The notes beneath the pieces are model-generated. The model was not told the DNA's origin. It saw only the letters and a program-made list of their open reading frames with translations, and ran no database searches. Below, in pieces: positions 14,231 to 18,215 of a stretch of 18,215 bases of DNA. Numbering within the stretch: the stretch's first letter is position 1; each line of letters begins with the position of its first letter. The position numbers and the translations under genes were made by a program. Origin of the DNA: Porphyromonadaceae bacterium UBA7572 (GTDB lineage Bacteria; Bacteroidota; Bacteroidia; Bacteroidales; Muribaculaceae); assembly GCA_002476625.1 (NCBI GenBank), contig DLLC01000032.1:1-18215 (forward strand), read 5' to 3'.

Positions 14231-14304
14231 CGCTTCAAGATGGACTTGAACCAACGACCCCCTGATTAACAGTCAGGTGCTCTAACCAACTGAGCTATTG
14301 AAGC
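14231..14304 (-). tRNA. tRNA-Asn (GTT), distal copy
   Basis: The 74-nt cloverleaf has acceptor GCTTCAA/TTGAAGC with discriminator G, D-arm GCTC-AGTTGGTTA-GAGC, anticodon arm CCTGA-CTGTTAA-TCAGG with anticodon GTT (codons AAC and AAU), variable loop GGGTC and T-arm GTTGG-TTCAAGT-CCATC. CCA is not encoded. The T-stem has one T-T mismatch (second pair). It is identical in sequence to the copy 41 nt upstream and is second in the transcript. Confidence 0.97.
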
Positions 14305-14345
14305 AAATGGAATATTAGGTTTTAAGTCCATATCCCTGGACTATG

Positions 14346-14419
14346 CGCTTCAAGATGGACTTGAACCAACGACCCCCTGATTAACAGTCAGGTGCTCTAA
14401 CCAACTGAGCTATTGAAGC
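14346..14419 (-). tRNA. tRNA-Asn (GTT), proximal copy
   Basis: Every one of the 74 bases is the same as in the distal copy, including the GTT anticodon and the T-T mismatch in the T-stem. It is first in a two-tRNA transcript driven from the promoter at 14463-14494. The 41-nt spacer between the copies shows no tRNA-like sequence. Confidence 0.97.
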
Positions 14420-14462
14420 AGTTGCAAAACCCAGAAAACCGGTCTCTCCGAGAATTGCGTTG

Positions 14463-14494
14463 CAAAAGTAGTCGCATTTTTTGACATATGCAAT
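14463..14494 (-). promoter_or_regulatory. Promoter of the tRNA-Asn pair
   Basis: On the minus strand, TACTTTTG (complement of 14463-14470) matches TAnnTTTG, and ATTG (complement of 14491-14494), 20 bp upstream, matches the -33 box in three of four positions. The start site would be near 14456, about 37 nt before the first tRNA. Confidence 0.65.
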
Positions 14495-14606
14495 ATTTTC
14501 GAGGAAAAACTTATCAAAAAAACTGATTTTACACTTTTTTCAGCACCCACACACCCCATATTTCACCAATAAGTAGTACTTTAGCAGAATAAATCAACAT
14601 CTACGA

Positions 14607-16316
14607 ATGACGAAAAGGAAATTTAGAAATCTGGCTTTAGCCACGGCAGTGGCGGCGATTTTTGCTCCCGCCGCTTTCAGCGAGCAGAAAGGCGGCAACG
14701 ATGCCGCAAGCGCACTCAACGATGCCGCGGTAATCCGCAATCTTGATATCTTCAACTCTCTATACAAGGAGCTGAACACTTTCTACGTGGACACGCTCAA
14801 TGCCAAAAAGCACATCGAAACGGCCATCAATGCCATGCTCGATGAAATAGACCCCTACACCGAATACATTTCCGACGACGCACAAGACGACTTCATGGTC
14901 ATCAGCACAGGCGAATATGGCGGCATAGGCTCTTACATTATGGAGCGGAAGACTGGCGGGGTGTACATATCGGGTCCTTACGCAGGAAGTCCCGCGGCTC
15001 GGGCAGGGCTGAAAAGCGGCGACCAGATTATCATGATTGATGGCGACAGCGTGGCTGGCTGGAAGAGCGACAAGGTGAGCAAACGGCTGAAAGGGCAGGC
15101 CAACACTCAAATCAAACTGACCATAAAACGCCCCTACACGCCCGACAGCATTCGCACGTTCACCTTCAACCGAGAGAAAATCAAGCTCAACCCCGTCACT
15201 TACTACGGCGTGACGAAAGACGGAATGGGCTACATAGCGCTCAACACCTACAACGAGCATTCCGCCGAGGGAGTGAAGAAGGCGCTACTCGAGTTCAAGG
15301 CCAATCCTGCCGTGAAGGGCGTGGTGCTCGACCTCTGCGGCAATGGCGGTGGACTGGTGGACGAGGCTATCAAGATTCTCGGCTTCTTCCTCCCCAAAGG
15401 CACCGAGGTGCTCACCACCAAAGGACGCGCCACCAAAGATTTCCGTGTCTACAAAACTTCAGAGCAGCCCATCATGCCCGACATGCCACTGGCCGTGCTT
15501 ATCGACGGCGGCTCGGCTTCGGCAAGCGAAATCACCGCTGGCGCGCTTCAAGATCTCGACAGGGCTGTGATTGTGGGCGGGCGCTCGTTTGGCAAGGGGC
15601 TGGTGCAGACCACGAGACCACTGCCCTTCAACAGCCTGCTCAAACTCACCATAGCTAAATACTACATTCCAAGCGGACGACTCATTCAGGAAATCGACTA
15701 TAGTCAGCGCAACCCCGACGGCACATTTAAGCATAAGCCCGACAGCCTGTGCAACGTGTTCCACACGGCACACGGGCGCGAAGTGCGCGACGGCGGTGGC
15801 ATCACCCCCGACATCAAGGTCACTTTCCCTGAGGCAAACCGGCTGGTGTACAACATCGTGCGCGGCAACTGGGCTTTCGACTATGCCACAAAGTTCGCCT
15901 CGGAGCATCCCTCCATTGCCCCCGCGGGTGAATTTGAAATCACAGATGAAATCTATGAGGATTTCAAGAAATTTATCGATCCTAACAAGTTTGAGTACGA
16001 CAAGGTGTGCGAAAGCGGTCTTTCGCTTCTTCGTAAAACGGCTGAAACCGAGGGCTATATGACCGACTCCGTGAAAACGGAGTTCGACAAGCTGGAAAAG
16101 ATGCTGAAGCACAACCTGAGCCACGACCTCGACCGAAACAGAGCCCAAATCAGCAGATACCTTGCCAGTGAAATTGTGAAGCGTTACTACTACGAAACAG
16201 GCGAATGCGAAAACGAGCTCAAATACCACAAGGCTTTGGAAGCCGCTACGGCAATGATGAAAAAGCCCGGTGAATACGAGCGTATCCTGCATTTGAAAAA
16301 GAAGAAGAAGAAATAG
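14607..16316 (+). CDS. S41 family C-terminal processing peptidase with PDZ domain
   Basis: The 569-residue protein begins with an N-terminal export signal or anchor (1-25, LALATAVAAIFAPAAFS). The helical cap FYVDTLNAKKHIETAINAMLDEIDPYTEYI (59-88) is typical of CtpA-type proteases. A PDZ domain follows at about 98-180 (GGIGSYI...AGSPAARAGLKSGDQIIMIDGDSV), then the S41 core. VVLDLCGNGGGLVDEAIKI (239-257), LIDGGSASASEITAGAL (298-314) and GRSFGKGLVQ (325-334) give the expected Ser305/Lys330/Gln334 catalytic set by spacing to the CtpB family. Such enzymes cut exposed C-termini of envelope proteins; the substrate here is unknown. A long C-terminal helical extension (about 420-569) ends in six lysines encoded by an AAG-rich run. 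It stands alone, divergent from the tRNAs. Confidence 0.94.
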   Translation: MTKRKFRNLALATAVAAIFAPAAFSEQKGGNDAASALNDAAVIRNLDIFNSLYKELNTFYVDTLNAKKHIETAINAMLDEIDPYTEYISDDAQDDFMVISTGEYGGIGSYIMERKTGGVYISGPYAGSPAARAGLKSGDQIIMIDGDSVAGWKSDKVSKRLKGQANTQIKLTIKRPYTPDSIRTFTFNREKIKLNPVTYYGVTKDGMGYIALNTYNEHSAEGVKKALLEFKANPAVKGVVLDLCGNGGGLVDEAIKILGFFLPKGTEVLTTKGRATKDFRVYKTSEQPIMPDMPLAVLIDGGSASASEITAGALQDLDRAVIVGGRSFGKGLVQTTRPLPFNSLLKLTIAKYYIPSGRLIQEIDYSQRNPDGTFKHKPDSLCNVFHTAHGREVRDGGGITPDIKVTFPEANRLVYNIVRGNWAFDYATKFASEHPSIAPAGEFEITDEIYEDFKKFIDPNKFEYDKVCESGLSLLRKTAETEGYMTDSVKTEFDKLEKMLKHNLSHDLDRNRAQISRYLASEIVKRYYYETGECENELKYHKALEAATAMMKKPGEYERILHLKKKKKK

Positions 16317-16318
16317 AT

Positions 16319-16433
16319 GTTAGAAATTAGAGATTAGAAGCTATAAACGATGTTGAAGATGTTAAGGAAATCATGACGAAAGATGGAGGAGCCTTATCCA
16401 GAAGCTGTTGCCCTCTAATTTCTAACTTCTAAC
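16319..16433. repeat. Inverted-repeat element built of TTAGARR heptads
   Basis: 16319-16332 and 16413-16426 are perfect 14-bp inverted arms (GTTAGAAATTAGAG). The left side reads TTAGAAA-TTAGAGA-TTAGAAG (16320-16340). The complement of the right side reads TTAGAAG-TTAGAAA-TTAGAGG (16413-16433). The two arrays point at each other across about 72 nt of non-repetitive sequence. The element fills nearly all the space between the S41 gene and mfd. Confidence 0.8.
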
Positions 16434-16450
16434 TTCTCTACTACAAAGAT

Positions 16451-18215
16451 ATGGAAATAAAAGAATTATGCGACATATTCTGCAACAAGGCACGCCTCGC
16501 GGCAGTAAAGAAACTGCTCACCGGGGGGCGTAACCATGTTGTGTCGATCGACGGGCTTGCTGGCTCGTCGGCGGCCATGCTGTTTGCCCGACTGCCACAG
16601 ATCGGCACGCCCTACCTCATTATCGCCAACGACCTCGACGAAGCCGGCTACATCTATAACGACCTTTACCAAATCAACGGTGAAGGCTCCACGCTCATCT
16701 TCCCTTCAGGCTACAAGCGCGACATCAAATACGGTCAAATCGACGCGCCAAGCGAAATCCTACGTACCGAGGTGCTCAACCAGTGGTACAGCAATCCCAA
16801 GTTGAGATGCGTGGTCACCTACCCAGAGGCGATCGCCGAGAAAGTTGCGGAAAAGCAGGTGGTGGCCGACTCCACCATCACGCTCACCAAAGGAGAGGAA
16901 ACCGACCTGACAGCCACCGGGGCGAAGCTCCGCGAGTTTGGCTTCGAGATGGTGGACTATGTGTATGAGCCTGGCCAGTACTCTATCCGTGGCTCAATTC
17001 TCGATGTGTTCTCGTTCAGCAACGAAATGCCCTATCGAATCGACTTTTTCGGCGATGAAATCGATAGTATTCGCACATTCAATGTAGAGACGCAGCTCAG
17101 CGACCAGCGCCTCGACAGCATCTCCATCCTCAACAGCAACACCGAGGCCACCAGCAGCGGAACATCACTCTTGGGCTACATCCAGCCCCAGGCATGGCTC
17201 ATTTGCCACAGTGCGGAATGGCTGCTCAGCCGAGTGAAGGCAGTAACCGAGGAGAGCCTGTCGTCAAGTGCGATGATTGCCGAGGAATGCGATGCCCACG
17301 CTATGGAAAAAATCGTGGATTATGCCGATTTTATCGACGATTTCGCCAGTTTCCGCCGCATAGAGTATCACGCTGCCGAGAGCCAAGGCGCTTGCGATGC
17401 GCATTTGGCGTTCGGCTTCACGCCACAGGGCATCTACCACAAGAACTTCGACCTCATCAGCAGTTCGTTTAACGACTTTATAGAGAAAGGCTACAGCATC
17501 TACATTCTCAGCGACAGCGAGAAGCAGACCGCCCGCCTTCGCGTGATTTTTGACGACCGCGGCGACTGCATTCCGTTCACCCCCGTGAGCAGCACCATAC
17601 ACGAAGGCTTCGTCGACCCCGAACTGAAGATGTGCGTATTCACCGACCACCAGATTTTCGACCGCTTCCACCGCTACAATCTCAAGAGCGACCGTGCCCG
17701 CTCGGGCAAACTGGCCCTTTCGCTCAAAGAGCTGAACCAGATAGAGGTGGGCGACTACATCGTGCACGAAGACCACGGTATCGGAAAGTTTGGCGGACTG
17801 GTGCGTACCCGTGCAAACGGCACCCTGCAGGAGATGATCAAACTCATCTACCAGAATGGCGACATCATATTCTGCTCCATTCACGCGCTGCACAAACTCT
17901 CGAAATACCGTGGCAAAGAGGGCGTGGAGCCAAAATTGAGCAAACTCGGCGGAGGCGCATGGAATAAAATCAAGAACCGCACCAAGAGCAAACTGAAGGA
18001 CATTGCGCGCGACCTCATCAAGCTATATGCCAAACGCCGCGAGTCGAAAGGCTTCGCCTTCTCGCCCGACGGCTACTTGCAGCAGCAACTGGAGGCGTCG
18101 TTCATCTATGAAGACACGCCCGACCAGTTCAAAGCCACGCAGGCAGTGAAGGCCGACATGGAGCGCGACCGCCCCATGGACCGTCTGGTGTGTGGCGACG
18201 TGGGCTTCGGCAAGA
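16451..18215 (+). CDS. mfd: Transcription-repair coupling factor Mfd (partial, N-terminal half)
   Basis: 588 codons are present before the window ends. Mfd removes RNA polymerase stalled at DNA damage and recruits UvrA. Visible are the UvrB-homology region (about 1-340, with DGLAGSSAAMLFARLP, IFPSGYKRDIKYGQIDAPSEILRTEVLNQW and the motif GQYSIRGSILDVFSF...RIDFFGDEIDSIRTF), the RNA-polymerase-interacting CarD-like domain (about 428-500, VGDYIVHEDHGIGKFGGL) and the entry to the helicase domain (GYLQQQLEASFIYEDTPDQ...AVKADMERDRPMDRLVCGDVGFGK). The sequence stops inside Walker A, so the translocase domains and the C-terminal domain are outside. The start at 16451 is an ATG without a clear ribosome site. 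No promoter is evident; the heptad element lies directly upstream. Identification is certain. Confidence 0.97.
   Translation, partial: MEIKELCDIFCNKARLAAVKKLLTGGRNHVVSIDGLAGSSAAMLFARLPQIGTPYLIIANDLDEAGYIYNDLYQINGEGSTLIFPSGYKRDIKYGQIDAPSEILRTEVLNQWYSNPKLRCVVTYPEAIAEKVAEKQVVADSTITLTKGEETDLTATGAKLREFGFEMVDYVYEPGQYSIRGSILDVFSFSNEMPYRIDFFGDEIDSIRTFNVETQLSDQRLDSISILNSNTEATSSGTSLLGYIQPQAWLICHSAEWLLSRVKAVTEESLSSSAMIAEECDAHAMEKIVDYADFIDDFASFRRIEYHAAESQGACDAHLAFGFTPQGIYHKNFDLISSSFNDFIEKGYSIYILSDSEKQTARLRVIFDDRGDCIPFTPVSSTIHEGFVDPELKMCVFTDHQIFDRFHRYNLKSDRARSGKLALSLKELNQIEVGDYIVHEDHGIGKFGGLVRTRANGTLQEMIKLIYQNGDIIFCSIHALHKLSKYRGKEGVEPKLSKLGGGAWNKIKNRTKSKLKDIARDLIKLYAKRRESKGFAFSPDGYLQQQLEASFIYEDTPDQFKATQAVKADMERDRPMDRLVCGDVGFGK

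Noticed and set aside
14231..14419. tRNA pair as an integration site of a genomic island
   Set aside because: No integrase, no repeated tRNA 3' end fragment beyond the second full copy, and ordinary genes on both sides.
14577..14584. TACTTTAG as a promoter -7 box for the S41 gene
   Set aside because: It deviates from TAnnTTTG in the TTTG part and has no -33 partner, so I did not list it.
15459..16292. 277-codon open frame on the minus strand opposite the S41 protease gene
   Set aside because: It is fully antisense to a clear gene, has no family motif, and its Val/His-rich composition is the mirror of the protease codons.
16444..16451. Minus-strand TATCTTTG at the mfd start codon, resembling a -7 box for an antisense transcript
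   Set aside because: There is no TTTG at the proper distance and no gene that it would serve; a single 8-mer match in AT-rich DNA is weak.

Overview
The window looks like chromosomal DNA of a gut-type Bacteroidales bacterium (Muribaculaceae or Prevotellaceae would fit; the sequence alone does not settle the family). The evidence is: promoters with the Bacteroidetes primary-sigma pattern TTTG-N19-21-TAnnTTTG, a BspA-type leucine-rich-repeat surface protein, an MBOAT/SGNH acyltransferase pair, secreted proteins ending in short type-IX-like sorting tails, a membrane-anchored AraC-type regulator, and few strong Shine-Dalgarno sites. No phage, plasmid, CRISPR or complete insertion sequence is visible.

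Layout. 1-748 (-): 5' part of a BspA-like surface protein, cut by the window edge. 932-1990 (-): recA, with a hairpin terminator and its own promoter. 2145-5035 (-): a two-gene operon of a membrane-anchored SGNH esterase/acetyltransferase followed by an MBOAT O-acyltransferase, probably O-acetylating a cell-envelope polymer. 5266-6519 (+): a U32-family protein with the four-cysteine signature of RNA-hydroxylation proteins. A 15-bp perfect hairpin separates it from the convergent 6629-7930 (-), a secreted protein of two tandem ~170-residue repeats and a sorting tail. A divergent promoter region follows, then 8074-9003 (+), a PfkB sugar kinase. 9068-10333 (-) is a secreted metallophosphoesterase; it is divergent from 10607-11746 (+), a multi-pass membrane protein ending in an AraC DNA-binding domain. 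The two genes are driven by face-to-face consensus promoters.

11747-12291 is a gene-free stretch of ~545 bp containing a series of inverted repeats and is the most puzzling piece of the window. 12292-14070 (-) encodes a secreted fibronectin-III/jelly-roll protein in which one FN3 fold appears to be split by a nested jelly-roll. Two identical tRNA-Asn(GTT) genes (14231-14304 and 14346-14419, -) share a promoter and a terminator. 14607-16316 (+) is an S41 C-terminal processing protease with a PDZ domain. 16319-16433 is an inverted-repeat element made of TTAGARR heptads. 16451 to the end (+) is mfd, cut inside the helicase Walker A motif.

Functionally, the window mixes housekeeping DNA repair (recA, mfd), translation (tRNA-Asn, probable RNA-hydroxylating U32 protein), envelope chemistry and protein processing (SGNH/MBOAT, S41) and exported proteins of unknown target. 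I did not find a convincing complete new multi-gene system. The best leads are the structured intergenic region, the heptad element, the dyad in the recA promoter, the nested-domain secreted protein and the AraC/phosphoesterase divergent unit.
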